Part shown: in pieces, positions 8,546 through 18,500 of the stretch
Numbering within the stretch: position 1 is the stretch's first letter
Layout of the letters: each line of letters opens with the position of its first letter
Origin: Lachnospiraceae bacterium
GTDB taxonomy: Bacteria; Bacillota; Clostridia; Lachnospirales; Lachnospiraceae
Reading direction: 5' to 3'
Assembly: GCA_009774245.1 (NCBI GenBank)
Contig: VSNM01000025.1
Location: forward strand, 3,196 to 67,195
DNA: 64,000 bases
Translations under genes and position numbers: made by a program
The notes under the pieces: generated by a model
The model's database searches: none
What the model was told of the DNA's origin: nothing
What the model saw: the letters and a program-made list of their open reading frames with translations, nothing else

Positions 8546-10387
8546 ATGTGTGGAATTATTGGTTATACAGGACATAGAGATGTGCAGAATGTGATACTGA
8601 AGGCGCTTGAGACACTCGAGTACCGCGGTTATGACAGCGCGGGGATGGCGCTTGTGTGCGAGGACGGACAGATTCAGGTGATGAAGCGCGCCGGCAAGGT
8701 AGCGAAGCTCCGCGCGATGTGCGAGAGGCAGAATGTTCAAAATGGAAGGAAAAAGGCACTCTGCGGTATTGGGCATACCAGATGGGCCACGCACGGCGGT
8801 GTGACAAACGAGAATGCGCATCCCCATACCTGCGGCAGGGTGACAGTCGTCCATAACGGAATCATTGAAAATTATCAGGAACTGACAACAAAATATGATT
8901 TGACAGAAAAGCTGGTTTCCCAGACAGACACAGAGGTGGTGGCCGCACTCCTGGATAAATTTTACAGGGATGACGCGAAAGCGGCAATCAGAAAGGTCAT
9001 CCGGATGCTGAAAGGGACGTTTGCGCTTGGAATCCTTTTTGCGGACATTCCTGACAAGATTTATGCGATCAGAAATGTCAGTCCGATCATAGCCGGTGTG
9101 GGTAAGGACCGCAGGGAGGCTTTTCTGGCGTCTGATGTGACAGCGCTGTCGGAGTATGTGTCCGAGTATTTTGTCGTGCCGGAGGACACGCTCACGATAT
9201 TGGAGCCGGGCAGGATCACGATGCTTGATAAAAAGGATGATAAGGTAGAGCCGGATTATCTGCATGTCGACTGGCAGCTCGGCGGCAATGGCAAAAATGG
9301 CTATGAATTTTTCATGGAAAAAGAGATCGCGGAGCAGCCCAGGGTGATTGGGGAGACGATATTATGTAGGTGCAGGGATGGCATGCCTGATTTTGGCATC
9401 GACAATATTCCCGACTGGCTGCTTGGCAAGTACGAGAGCGTTACGATCATTGGCTGCGGGACGGCGATGCACGCGGGGCTGGCTGCGAAGGCATTTATGC
9501 AGCCACTCCTGAAAATACCGGTGACTGTGGAGCTGGCTTCGGAGTTTATCTACAATGAGCCTGTGGTTGACGACAGCACGCTTGTCATCGCGATCTCGCA
9601 GTCCGGAGAGACGATTGACACGCTCGAGGCGCTCAGATATGCCAGGCGCAGGGGAGCGGGAAATCTCTCGATCGTCAATGTCAAGGGCTCCACGATCGCG
9701 CGTGAGAGCGAGTATGTCCTTTATACAAACGCGGGGCCGGAGATCGCCGTGGCGAGTACAAAGGCATACACGACGCAGATTACGGCGCTTTATATGCTGA
9801 TCTGCCGCATGGCTTATGTGCGCGGCGTGTACACATCGGAACAGGCAAAGGCATTTGTCAGGGACATGAATACAGTACCGGCATCCGTTGAGAGGATTCT
9901 TTCGGACAAAGAGACGCTTCGCGGGCTGGCGCACTGTATCATGGACGCGAAGGATGTGTTTATGATCGGCAGGGGGCAGGATTACACAGCGCTCCTGGAG
10001 GGCTCGCTAAAGCTAAAGGAGATCTCCTACATTCATTCGGAGGCATATGCGTCAGGGGAATTAAAGCATGGGACGATCGCGCTGATCACAGATCGGACGC
10101 CTGTCATCACGCTGGTGACACAGCGGAAGGTCATCTCAAAGGAGCTCTCCAATGCGCTTGAGGTGAAGGCGAGAGGCGCCAGGGTATATGTGTTTGCGCG
10201 GGAGGATGAAGAGCTTGAGAATCCTGACCAGTGGGAAAAGGTCTACCGTCTGCCGGCGCTTCGCGATGAGCTGATGGTATTCCCGGCAGTAGTTGCCCTG
10301 CAGCTGGTGGCATTTTACGTATCGAGGGATAAAGGTCTGGATGTCGACAAACCGCGCAATCTGGCCAAGGTGGTCACAGTGGAATAG
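8546..10387 (+). CDS. glmS: glutamine-fructose-6-phosphate aminotransferase (isomerizing)
   Basis: GlmS makes glucosamine-6-phosphate from fructose-6-phosphate and glutamine, the first step to UDP-GlcNAc and cell wall. Start 8546 is fixed by the MCGIIGY sequence: after Met removal the Cys is the glutaminase nucleophile; GAGGAGA lies upstream. The glutaminase domain spans residues 1 to about 240 (with HTRWATHG and HNGIIENY) and two SIS sugar-isomerase domains follow (SQSGETIDT, STKAYTTQ, LKEISYIHSEAY), ending in DKPRNLAKVVTVE. 613 aa is the normal length. Control is by the ribozyme immediately upstream. Confidence 0.97.
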   Translation: MCGIIGYTGHRDVQNVILKALETLEYRGYDSAGMALVCEDGQIQVMKRAGKVAKLRAMCERQNVQNGRKKALCGIGHTRWATHGGVTNENAHPHTCGRVTVVHNGIIENYQELTTKYDLTEKLVSQTDTEVVAALLDKFYRDDAKAAIRKVIRMLKGTFALGILFADIPDKIYAIRNVSPIIAGVGKDRREAFLASDVTALSEYVSEYFVVPEDTLTILEPGRITMLDKKDDKVEPDYLHVDWQLGGNGKNGYEFFMEKEIAEQPRVIGETILCRCRDGMPDFGIDNIPDWLLGKYESVTIIGCGTAMHAGLAAKAFMQPLLKIPVTVELASEFIYNEPVVDDSTLVIAISQSGETIDTLEALRYARRRGAGNLSIVNVKGSTIARESEYVLYTNAGPEIAVASTKAYTTQITALYMLICRMAYVRGVYTSEQAKAFVRDMNTVPASVERILSDKETLRGLAHCIMDAKDVFMIGRGQDYTALLEGSLKLKEISYIHSEAYASGELKHGTIALITDRTPVITLVTQRKVISKELSNALEVKARGARVYVFAREDEELENPDQWEKVYRLPALRDELMVFPAVVALQLVAFYVSRDKGLDVDKPRNLAKVVTVE

Positions 10388-10465
10388 AAGAATCAAATGA
10401 TGGTGGGAACCTGTGTCGTGGAAAAGTGTGCAGAAGCGGAACACCAAAAAAGGAGAAAAATACAA

Positions 10466-10792
10466 ATGAATGATTTCACGGTAAACGAAATGCTTGTGAT
10501 GCAGCAAAAATTACAGAAAAAGTATCAGGATAAATGGGGAGCGCTTTCGCCGGAGATTGGAAAAAACCAGCTCTTATGGATGGTTGGCGAAATCGGCGAG
10601 GTGATCGACATTGTAAAGAAAAACGGCGGTACGAAAGCGGCAGAAGATCCCAGACTCAGAAAAGATCTGGTTGAGGAGCTGGCTGATGTCCTTATGTACT
10701 ATAATGATGTTTTGTTGTGCTATGGAATTACGGCGGAAGAGCTGAAAAACGCTTATACAGACAAATTTGAGAGAAACATGAAACGGTGGTAG
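10466..10792 (+). CDS. MazG-like nucleotide pyrophosphohydrolase
   Basis: The start at 10466 follows AGGAG at 10451-10455; the longer ORF start has no such site. The 108-aa product has the all-alpha MazG/dUTPase-like pattern with metal-binding acidic residues in MVGEIGEVIDIVKK and LVEELADVLMYYNDVL (ExxE ... ExxD). Members hydrolyse (d)NTPs to NMP and PPi, cleaning the nucleotide pool. It follows glmS by 78 nt and is followed immediately by a copy of the multi-hairpin repeat. Confidence 0.85.
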   Translation: MNDFTVNEMLVMQQKLQKKYQDKWGALSPEIGKNQLLWMVGEIGEVIDIVKKNGGTKAAEDPRLRKDLVEELADVLMYYNDVLLCYGITAEELKNAYTDKFERNMKRW

Positions 10793-10797
10793 CAGGT

Positions 10798-10924
10798 TAT
10801 ACTGGCGGTCGAAAAGACTGACCGCTCAGTATAATGTGATGCGCACAGCCGCATAAGGAAATATGCCACTTCGTGGCTGCGGCTGGCACAATACTCACGG
10901 CAGATTTCATCTGTCGTGAGTATA
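10798..10924 (+). repeat. multi-hairpin dispersed repeat, copy A
   Basis: This 127-bp element has three stem-loops: ACTGGCGGTC/GACCGCTCAGT at the left, a central stem AGCCGCA/TGCGGCT with an inner GCCACTTCGTGGC hairpin, and a right stem ATACTCACGGCAGAT/ATCTGTCGTGAGTAT. Nearly the same sequence occurs inverted at 21364-21490 and, in part, at 46561-46686. It lies between the MazG-like gene and xylB and is noncoding. Confidence 0.9.
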
Positions 10925-10983
10925 ATAAAGAGCGTGCTCAAGCACACAGCGGGGCGCGCATATTTAAAAATGGAGGGATTTTT

Positions 10984-12459
10984 ATGTATTATGTAGGTGT
11001 AGATCTTGGAACCTCGGCGGTGAAACTTTTGTTGATGGAAGGGACAGGGAAGATTGCAAACATTGTCTCCAAGGAGTATCCGCTGTATTTCCCGAACCCG
11101 GGCTGGAGCGAGCAGAAGCCCGAGGACTGGTGGAGCGCGGTGAAGGAAGGCTTGAAGGAGCTGACCAAAGATTTTGACAAGTCGCAGGTGGCGGGCATCA
11201 GCTTTGGCGGCCAGATGCACGGGCTTGTTATTCTGGACAAGGACGACAATGTGATCCGTCCCGCGATCCTGTGGAACGACGGCAGGACGCAGGAGGAGAC
11301 GGATTATCTCAACAACGAGATCGGGAAGGACAAACTGTCAAAGTACACGGCAAATATCGCATTCACAGGATTTACAGCGCCAAAGATTTTGTGGGTAAAA
11401 AATAAGGAGCCGGAGAATTTTGCAAAGATCAGCAAGATCATGCTGCCAAAGGACTATATCGCCTATATGCTCACGGGAAGTTTCTGCACGGATGTGTCCG
11501 ACGCGTCGGGCATGCTTCTGTTTGATGTGGAACACAAGTGCTGGTCGCAGGAAATGATGGAGATCTGCGGTGTAAACGAGTCGCAGCTTGCGAAGATTTA
11601 TGAGAGCTATGATGTAGTCGGCACATTGAAGCCGGAGGTTGCGGCGGAGCTTGGTCTATCCGAAAACGTGAAGGTGGCAGCAGGCGCGGGTGACAATGCG
11701 GCGGCGGCGATCGGAACGGGTACGGTCGGCGACGGCATGTGTAATATTTCTCTTGGAACAAGCGGCACGATCTTTATATCCAGCAAGAACTTCGGCGTTG
11801 ACCAAAATAACGCCCTCCATTCCTTTGCACACGCGGACGGCAAGTACCATCTGATGGGCTGTATGCTGAGCGCGGCTTCCTGCAACAAGTGGTGGATGGA
11901 GGAGATTCTTCAGACCACCGAGTTTGGCAAGGAGCAGGCGGCGATCACGGACGACAGGCTTGGGAACAACCATGTCTATTTCCTGCCATATCTGATGGGT
12001 GAGCGCTCCCCGCACAACGATGCCAACGCGCGCGGTACTTTTATCGGAATGACGATGGACTCGACGAGGGCGGATCTGTATCAGGCTGTGCTCGAGGGTG
12101 TGGCGTTTGCGATTCGCGACTCCTTCGAGGTGGCAAAGAGCCTTGGCATCAACATTCAGTCGTCCAAGATCTGCGGCGGCGGCGCCAAGAGCCCACTCTG
12201 GAAAAAGATCTTTGCCAACGTGCTGAATATCCGTCTGGACATCATCGAGAGCGAGGAAGGACCGGGATATGGCGGGGCAATCCTTGCGGCGGTTGCCTGC
12301 GGCGAGTACGCTTCCGTCGAGGAGGCCGCGACGAAGCTCGTCAAAGTCGTTGACAGCGTGGAGCCCGACAAGGAGCTCGCAGCGCGCTACGAGGAGCGCT
12401 ATCGCAAGTTCGCTCAGATCTACCCGACAGTGAAGGAGCTGTTTCCGAAAATCTCATAA
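10984..12459 (+). CDS. xylB: xylulokinase
   Basis: FGGY-family sugar kinase of 491 aa phosphorylating D-xylulose to xylulose-5-phosphate. The start at 10984 (MYYVGVDLGTSAVK) follows GGAGGG at 10974-10979 and begins directly with the ATP-binding phosphate-1 motif DLGTS; an upstream in-frame start would lie inside the repeat. The substrate region GGQMHGLV with ILWNDGRT is typical of XylB, and CGGGAKSPLWKKIFANV is the C-terminal FGGY signature. No xylose isomerase or transporter is nearby. A terminator follows at 12518. Confidence 0.92.
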   Translation: MYYVGVDLGTSAVKLLLMEGTGKIANIVSKEYPLYFPNPGWSEQKPEDWWSAVKEGLKELTKDFDKSQVAGISFGGQMHGLVILDKDDNVIRPAILWNDGRTQEETDYLNNEIGKDKLSKYTANIAFTGFTAPKILWVKNKEPENFAKISKIMLPKDYIAYMLTGSFCTDVSDASGMLLFDVEHKCWSQEMMEICGVNESQLAKIYESYDVVGTLKPEVAAELGLSENVKVAAGAGDNAAAAIGTGTVGDGMCNISLGTSGTIFISSKNFGVDQNNALHSFAHADGKYHLMGCMLSAASCNKWWMEEILQTTEFGKEQAAITDDRLGNNHVYFLPYLMGERSPHNDANARGTFIGMTMDSTRADLYQAVLEGVAFAIRDSFEVAKSLGINIQSSKICGGGAKSPLWKKIFANVLNIRLDIIESEEGPGYGGAILAAVACGEYASVEEAATKLVKVVDSVEPDKELAARYEERYRKFAQIYPTVKELFPKIS

Positions 12460-12517
12460 GTGTTGTTACATATAAGAGCTGTTACACATAAAAGTAGTTA
12501 CACGGACGAATGCGGCG

Positions 12518-12551
12518 GCCCGGAGTATATTTATATATTCCGGGCTGTTTT
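12518..12551 (+). terminator. terminator after xylB
   Basis: GCCCGGAGTATA pairs with TATATTCCGGGC around a short AT loop, followed by TGTTTT. In the rest of the 320-bp gap to 12780 I see no gene; AT-rich sequence just before 12780 contains a possible -10 (TATGAT near 12706) for the next operon. Confidence 0.75.
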
Positions 12552-12779
12552 GGCGCGCAGAGGAGGTTTGGGGCATTCGCCGTAGCCCGCTGCGTCTGCG
12601 TTTTTTGACAATTGCGTTAGCAATTTAACTTCGAAGAAATATACTGCGCAAGCTGCATCATTTATTTCCTGCAATTCCTTAATAATTCTCGACTTTTGGC
12701 GGATATGATGGTATGATGATAACGGTGAGGTAATTTGTTTGGACTCTCATGATAATATTGATAGAGATATGGGGGAGTT

Positions 12780-13787
12780 ATGTCATATAGGAAGCGAAAT
12801 ATAGTTGGACTGTCAGAAAGAAAGTTTTCGGTGGAAAGCCTGACGAGACTGTATGAAGAGGAAAGAATTCATTTTCCGCAATTGTCTAAAGAAAGGACAG
12901 GAATATCTGATAAGGAAATAGTGTCTGAACTCTTAGAAGCGATTCAGGATGGTATTCCTATGCCTGTAATCTATGTATCTGAACTACAAAATGGAGATTT
13001 TTTGATATTAGAATCAAAAGACAGACTTCGATATTTACTTCAATATGTAAAAGGGGAATTTGCGGTTTCTATAGAAACGGAACTGCTGGAAAGGGATTCT
13101 GTTTATTTCTGTGAATTGGACGAAAGAAATCCGCGGCTTGCTGCAGATATTTTGAGGACAGTATTCATTTTACAGATTATTGATTATCAAACACCCAAGT
13201 ATCGCCATATGGAAGTGGGATTGTTTCATGAGAAATGGAGTGTTGAGAGAGAACAGGCTATTAGGAATGAGCTGTACAAAGGACAGGAAATAGAAGATTT
13301 AAAGCATACAAGTGAAAAGTCAGCTGATATTATGTATGGATGTGAGCGGTTTAGCTATACTTTGCGAAATGAATATATGACATTATATATGATGCTTTTT
13401 GGGGGAGTATATAATGATATTTTACGGGTTGATAACGCTATGAATGAACAGGAGCTGCTTGATATTACAATAAGTGGGATTGATAAAAATGTAGAGGCTT
13501 GGAAAGACCTTTTGGGTGTGATAGAAATCGGTTCAAGAGCTAAAATAAGAACAATAAATAGGCTAAGTGCCTATTATATGCATTTACGTGACGTAAAATG
13601 TAAAGCAAAAATATTAGGTTCATTGGTATGTTATTATGATATGTTACGGATTAGAACAGAAAACATTGATGATATGGTGGAGGGTATTGTAAAAAATAGA
13701 AATTATATTCAACAAATTAAAACAACGAAAATAACAGTAAATAATATTCATTTACTTTTGAATTTTGGAAGGGAGTTCATTAGATGA
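12780..13787 (+). CDS. DUF262-like (ParB/Srx-fold) protein with altered catalytic motif
   Basis: The 335-aa N-terminal third follows the DUF262 layout: a short pre-strand (ERKFSVESLTRLY), a segment matching the place of the PxxQR motif (HFPQLSKERTG), VSELLEAIQDGIPMPVIYV, then FLILESKDRLRYLLQYV where active members have (I)DGxQRL. The DGQQR equivalent is ESKDR, so nucleotide-hydrolysing or nuclease activity is doubtful. The rest is helical and unrecognised. It is visibly more AT-rich than xylB and begins a four-gene overlapping set (ATGA with the next gene). DUF262 proteins occur widely in defence systems such as GmrSD. Confidence 0.65.
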   Translation: MSYRKRNIVGLSERKFSVESLTRLYEEERIHFPQLSKERTGISDKEIVSELLEAIQDGIPMPVIYVSELQNGDFLILESKDRLRYLLQYVKGEFAVSIETELLERDSVYFCELDERNPRLAADILRTVFILQIIDYQTPKYRHMEVGLFHEKWSVEREQAIRNELYKGQEIEDLKHTSEKSADIMYGCERFSYTLRNEYMTLYMMLFGGVYNDILRVDNAMNEQELLDITISGIDKNVEAWKDLLGVIEIGSRAKIRTINRLSAYYMHLRDVKCKAKILGSLVCYYDMLRIRTENIDDMVEGIVKNRNYIQQIKTTKITVNNIHLLLNFGREFIR

Positions 13788-14797
13788 TTGAACAGCTTCA
13801 CATAAATGGGTTTAAATGCTTTGACAGCGCGGATTTTACGTTTGGCAGTCTGACCTTGCTGGCAGGGAAAAATTCCATGGGAAAATCGACTGTGATACAG
13901 GCGATTCTGGCAATGATTCAGGATGGCAGCAATCCTTTTTCGGGATCATATATCAATATTGGCAAGGTCAGTGAATTGAAAAACAAATACGCGGGAAACA
14001 AGGAGATTGCGTTAAGCGTAAATGAAAATTATTTCAAAAGAATGAAGGACGATACATCTCCTGCTGAGTGCAGGGGAGATCTATCATGGGAACTCCATAT
14101 TATATATTTGTCAGCTGATAGAATAGGTGTGAGGGATACTTATGAGATGACTATGGACAATCATGACCGAATCGGGGTAAAATGTGAGTACGCCTATCAA
14201 TATCTGGCGAGGCATGAAAGAGACAGCTGGCAGGGGAGTGAGTTTGTTTATGATACAGAATCAAAACTAACGTTTGGAGGTCAGGTTGATTACTGGCTTG
14301 AAAGAATATTGGGCTATCGTGTAAGGGCAGAAGAGATAGAGCGCACAGACTGGATCAGGGTATCTTTTGGCAATGACGATCTGGGTAACGATATCCGGCC
14401 TAAGAATGTAGGAACGGGTGTCAGTTATATGGCAGAGGTTATCATAGCTGCGCTGTCTTGCAAGTCTGGTGATGTGCTGATTATTGAAAATCCGGAAATC
14501 CATCTGCACCCGTCGGGACAGTCGGAATTTGTATTTTTTCTGGCGTTCCTTGCGGAAAAAGGGATACAGATCATAATGGAAACGCACAGTGACCATATTT
14601 ATAACGGCGTGCGCAAGTGTGTCAAGATGGATTGTATAGACCATACGAAAGTCGCGATTTATTTTTTTGATCAGGACGAAAATGGTGGAAGTATTCCAGT
14701 GAAGATTTGCCTGGATGACGAGGGAACGGTGCTTACGCCAAGGGATGGTCTGTTTGATCAGACAAAAAAGGATTTAGACATTATACTGGGGTGGTAA
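13784..14797 (+). CDS. OLD-like AAA ATPase (DUF3696-type)
   Basis: The 337-aa protein has a Walker A GKNSMGKSTVIQ at residues 29-40 after the ABC/SMC-like start INGFKCFDSADF, a signature-like GTGVSYMAEVIIAALS, a Walker B VLIIENPEIHLHPSGQSEF and a switch His in METHSDH. This matches predicted OLD-like ATPases with DUF3696. There is no C-terminal Toprim domain, so it is an ATPase without its own obvious nuclease. Its gene overlaps both neighbours (ATGA at 13784; GTG at 14791 inside its end), indicating tight co-translation. Role in phage defence is inferred from family and context. Confidence 0.85.
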   Translation: MIEQLHINGFKCFDSADFTFGSLTLLAGKNSMGKSTVIQAILAMIQDGSNPFSGSYINIGKVSELKNKYAGNKEIALSVNENYFKRMKDDTSPAECRGDLSWELHIIYLSADRIGVRDTYEMTMDNHDRIGVKCEYAYQYLARHERDSWQGSEFVYDTESKLTFGGQVDYWLERILGYRVRAEEIERTDWIRVSFGNDDLGNDIRPKNVGTGVSYMAEVIIAALSCKSGDVLIIENPEIHLHPSGQSEFVFFLAFLAEKGIQIIMETHSDHIYNGVRKCVKMDCIDHTKVAIYFFDQDENGGSIPVKICLDDEGTVLTPRDGLFDQTKKDLDIILGW

Positions 14798-15165
14798 ATG
14801 GATTTTATACTAAACGAGAATCATTAAAAGGACAGTTTGCGGATGTGGAGGTTTTTCTGAAATCGTTGTCTGCAAATACAAAGTGTTTTGAACTGATACA
14901 CAAAAACGGAGAAAATCAAATATACAAAATCTATGACTTTTATAAGTGTCATGTTACATCCGAAGAAAAAATCAGCGATCTGAAAAAATACCAATACAGC
15001 GATGAACTTTTGCGGTTTCAGATACAACTGGATCAGGAGATTCATACAGTTCCTTACTGGGATGAAAATCCGAGACACGACATGTCCATGCGGTATACGT
15101 GGGAAGGAAAGGATATCACTGCAACAGCGATTGCGGAGGCTGCGGAAAGAAATGTTCCACTGTGA
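14791..15165 (+). CDS. unknown protein of the DUF262-ATPase operon
   Basis: The 124-aa frame starts at GTG 14791, overlapping the ATPase stop by 7 nt. It has no motif I can name; it is soluble, with mixed strand/helix pattern and ends AIAEAAERNVPL. The next gene starts at GTG 15162 within its stop (GTGA). Third and fourth genes might be two halves of one ancestral protein; nothing in the sequence proves it. Likely partner of the ATPase by its position. Confidence 0.6.
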   Translation: MVNGFYTKRESLKGQFADVEVFLKSLSANTKCFELIHKNGENQIYKIYDFYKCHVTSEEKISDLKKYQYSDELLRFQIQLDQEIHTVPYWDENPRHDMSMRYTWEGKDITATAIAEAAERNVPL

Positions 15166-15503
15166 AAATCCGATATGAAGGTACTCGGATAGACTGTACC
15201 TTTCTTGAGGAAAAATACGGGCCTGAAATGTTGGAGGAGCATGAATATTTGTTGCTGGTTGCATCTTTGGATAAATTTATGAATCACGCTACATGGGAGG
15301 ATATTGACAGAGATGATGGATTAAAATATAAGAAATATAAACCTTCGGATAAAGAAGACTGGTTTCGAGGCAGTATTTTTTGGCAGCAGACAATTATGAA
15401 ATTTCGTTTTAGTGATGTCCTGCGGGCATACGGATACCGGCACAAAGATCGTTTCCGGCTGCTCAGGCTGGAGAGGGATCACAAGAAAAGTAATAAGGGA
15501 TAA
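15162..15503 (+). CDS. unknown protein, last gene of the DUF262-ATPase operon
   Basis: Starting at GTG 15162 gives 113 aa beginning MKIRYEGTRIDCTF and overlapping the previous stop by 3 nt. An upstream ATG in frame (15099) would overlap the previous gene by 67 nt and give a Cys/Gly-rich unlikely N-terminus. The protein is rich in Tyr, Trp and charged residues (WEDIDRDDGLKYKKYKPSDKEDW) and ends in a very basic tail (RLLRLERDHKKSNKG), compatible with nucleic-acid binding. Family not recognised. Confidence 0.55.
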   Translation: MKIRYEGTRIDCTFLEEKYGPEMLEEHEYLLLVASLDKFMNHATWEDIDRDDGLKYKKYKPSDKEDWFRGSIFWQQTIMKFRFSDVLRAYGYRHKDRFRLLRLERDHKKSNKG

Positions 15504-15518
15504 AAGTAGGATAGAGCA

Positions 15519-18500
15519 ATGTACAAATGGGAGAAATTATTTGACAGTGTGGCATTAATGAGAGCGAAAGCGATCGATAGCAACAGGGTTACGCTTGACA
15601 AAAGGGACGACACACATATTGACGCGGCGGTCATGTCGATGGGGCGGACAGAAGTATCCATCACACTGAAAGACGGTGCGCCCTATATCATGAAATGCAA
15701 GTGCCCCAAGGCGAGGAGCGGCAGAAAATGCGAGCATATGGCGGCGGTGCTGTATAAGATGGAACAGAACAACAATGCGGAAGTTGAAAAGAGCGCATCG
15801 GCGCAGGCGACAACAACATCTGAACAGACCACAACGGCGAGGCAGACGGATCTCACAGATCTGCAGAATATGTGGGATACGGCAGTGGCAGGCAAGCAGC
15901 CGTCAGATATGCCAACGGAAAACCCGGCAGGAGAGACCTCCGCTGTTCATACCACAAAAGCGAAACCCAGATCATACAAGACGACGCCCGCCCCAGAGAC
16001 AGCTGGGACGAAAATAGAGGAACCGGCGCCGAAAAAGCGCGGCAGAAAGTCCAAGGCACAGCTCGAGGCAGAGCGCATTGCCGCGGAGGTAGCCGCAAAG
16101 CAGGCAGAGAAAGAGGAGGACGAGCGGCGCGCGCGCGAGGAGGAAGCAGCCAAACAGGCAAAGAGAGAGGAGACGGAGCGGCGGATTGCCGAGAGAAAGG
16201 CGCAAAAGGCAATGCAGAAAGCGGAGCGCAGGCGCAAGCGCGCAGAGGCGGAGGAAGCGCAGCGCAAAGCGCGTGAGGAGGAAGCAGTCCGGAAAGCGGA
16301 AGAGGAGAAGAGACAGCAGGAGGAAGCCGTGCGCCTTGAAATGGAAGAGAAAAAGAAGCGGGAGGAAGAGGAGAAAAGAAGAAGGGAACAGGAAGAGCAG
16401 GCTATGCGGAAAAAAGAGGAGAAAGTAAAGGCGGCAATCGCGAGAAAGAGCGGGGAGGAGACACAGACTACAGCGCTATCTGTACCCGGGGCATCCCATT
16501 ATCAGTATTTTGATATAGACGCGATCAGGAAAGGACTGGAATTTTCGGGAGACGCATTGAAAAAGGGACAGGAGTATTTTGCGTCCAATACGGTTACTGT
16601 GGAAAACATTGATGTCGGTTATTATGATCAGATGGATGATATGGCGGCCCACGCGAACGCTGTGGCGAATTACCGCAATCAACAGTTCCACATTGATGTG
16701 ATCTTTACCAGGGATACCATGCTCAGGGCGGACTGTGGCTGCCCTACGTGTAGAAGGTCTTATGGTTATGGCTGGTATACGAGGCAGAACAGTAATTGTG
16801 CGTTTGTCGCCGCAGTGCTTGATTATATGCAGGCATATATGCAGCAGAAAGAAGTGGGCGATGCGACGGACAAGCGGGGAGCAATGCTGCTTGCTGATTT
16901 CCAGCGCAATCACACGAACCAGATCGTGGCGACCGCGACCATGCAGGAGGAAACACTGAATCTCGTGCCCAGGGTGATACGCAATAGTGACGGGCTGCGG
17001 ATTTCTTTTAAGATTGGTACAGGAAAACTTTTTGTCGTCAAAGATCTGATCGAGTTCTGCGCGCAGGTGCGTGATTCCGAGACGGTACAGTATGGGACAA
17101 GCACGAAATTAAATCAGAACATCAACAACTTTAGCGCTCGCTCAAGGCAGTGGTATGATTTCCTGAGCAAGGTCATACAGGAAGAAGAGGACATTGTCAA
17201 CCGCATCAGTGAGATGCGGTACTACTATTATGAGAGAAAAAGAAAGTGCTCTGATTTTGAGTTGTATGGCTGGCGGCTTGACCAGTTCTGTGACATGATG
17301 GTTGATGACGCGGTTGAGTACGAGGACAAAACAATTGTAAAAAAAGGAAAAGCCATGCTCACCTGCAAGGAGGGCACGCCAAAGCTCACAATGCAGATTC
17401 GAAAGAGCAGCCTTGGCAGGAAGAAGGAATTTCACGGTATTGATGTCTCATGCAATATGCCGGAGTTTTACATCGGGGCGGCGTATGCCTGCTATATTAA
17501 GGACGATGTTCTGTACAAAACTGACATTAGTGTCATAAATAAGATTAATCCCCTGCTTGCCATGGCGGCCAATGGACAGGTCAAGTTTCAGATCGGGCGT
17601 TCCAAGCTCACGGATTTCTATTACTCCATGCTGCCGCAGCTCGAGGAGGTTTTTACGGTCATGGAGGAGGACAGTGAGGAAATTCACAAATACCTGCCGC
17701 CGGAGGTAGAGTTTATTTTTTATCTTGATTCTGCGGACGGCGATATCACCTGCCGCGTGATGGCACGGTACGGGGAGAAGGAGTGTTCTGTGATTGAGTC
17801 TGTTTTGTCCGATCCGCTCACGACATACTATGAGAGTTTCCGCCTGGAAGGGCGCGAGCGTGAGATTTTTTTCCTCACAAAGCAGATCTTCCCATATGCG
17901 GATAAAAAGCGCGACCTGTTTTACTGTGACTGCGAGGAGGACAGCATCTATGAGGTGTTAAACAGCGGTGTGGAGCGGCTTGCCGAGCTTGGGGAGGTGC
18001 GCTGCACCAATGCGTTCAAGAATCTGAATATCGTGCGGAAGATGAGCATGTCCGTCGGCGTGTCGGTGTCGAGCGGCCTGCTTGACCTGGAGATCAACAC
18101 CGAGAATATTTCCAGGGAAGAGCTTCTCGACGTATTGAAGGGATACAAGCTGCGCAAGAGATATTACAGACTGAAAAACGGGGATTTTGTCAATCTGGAA
18201 GATGAAAACCTGCAGATGCTAAAGGAACTGATGGATACGATGCACCTTCCGCCCAAGGAGTTTATCAAGGGCAAGATTCATCTGCCGATCTATCGCACGC
18301 TCTATCTGGATAAGCTGCTCGAGGAAAAGGAAGGGGTGTATACAAACAGGGATCATACCTTCCGCGAGATGGTCAAGAACTTCAAGACGATCAGCGATGC
18401 GGACTATGAGGTGCCCGCAAGCTTAAAGCGTGTCATGCGCAGCTATCAGAAAAATGGATACAAGTGGCTAAAGACACTGCAGTCCTGTCAGTTTGGCGGA

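Noticed and set aside
10798..10924. Possible CRISPR or tRNA-like structure
   Set aside because: There is only one unit per site, no repeat-spacer periodicity, and no tRNA cloverleaf; it is a dispersed hairpin repeat.
14791..15503. Third and fourth operon genes as one frameshifted gene
   Set aside because: GTGA overlap is a normal coupled start/stop, and I see no family motif that crosses the junction; left as two genes with the alternative noted.
15775..16428. Several long ORFs on both strands inside the helicase gene
   Set aside because: They arise from the repetitive Glu/Lys/Arg codons of the charged coil region and lack starts, ribosome sites and motifs.
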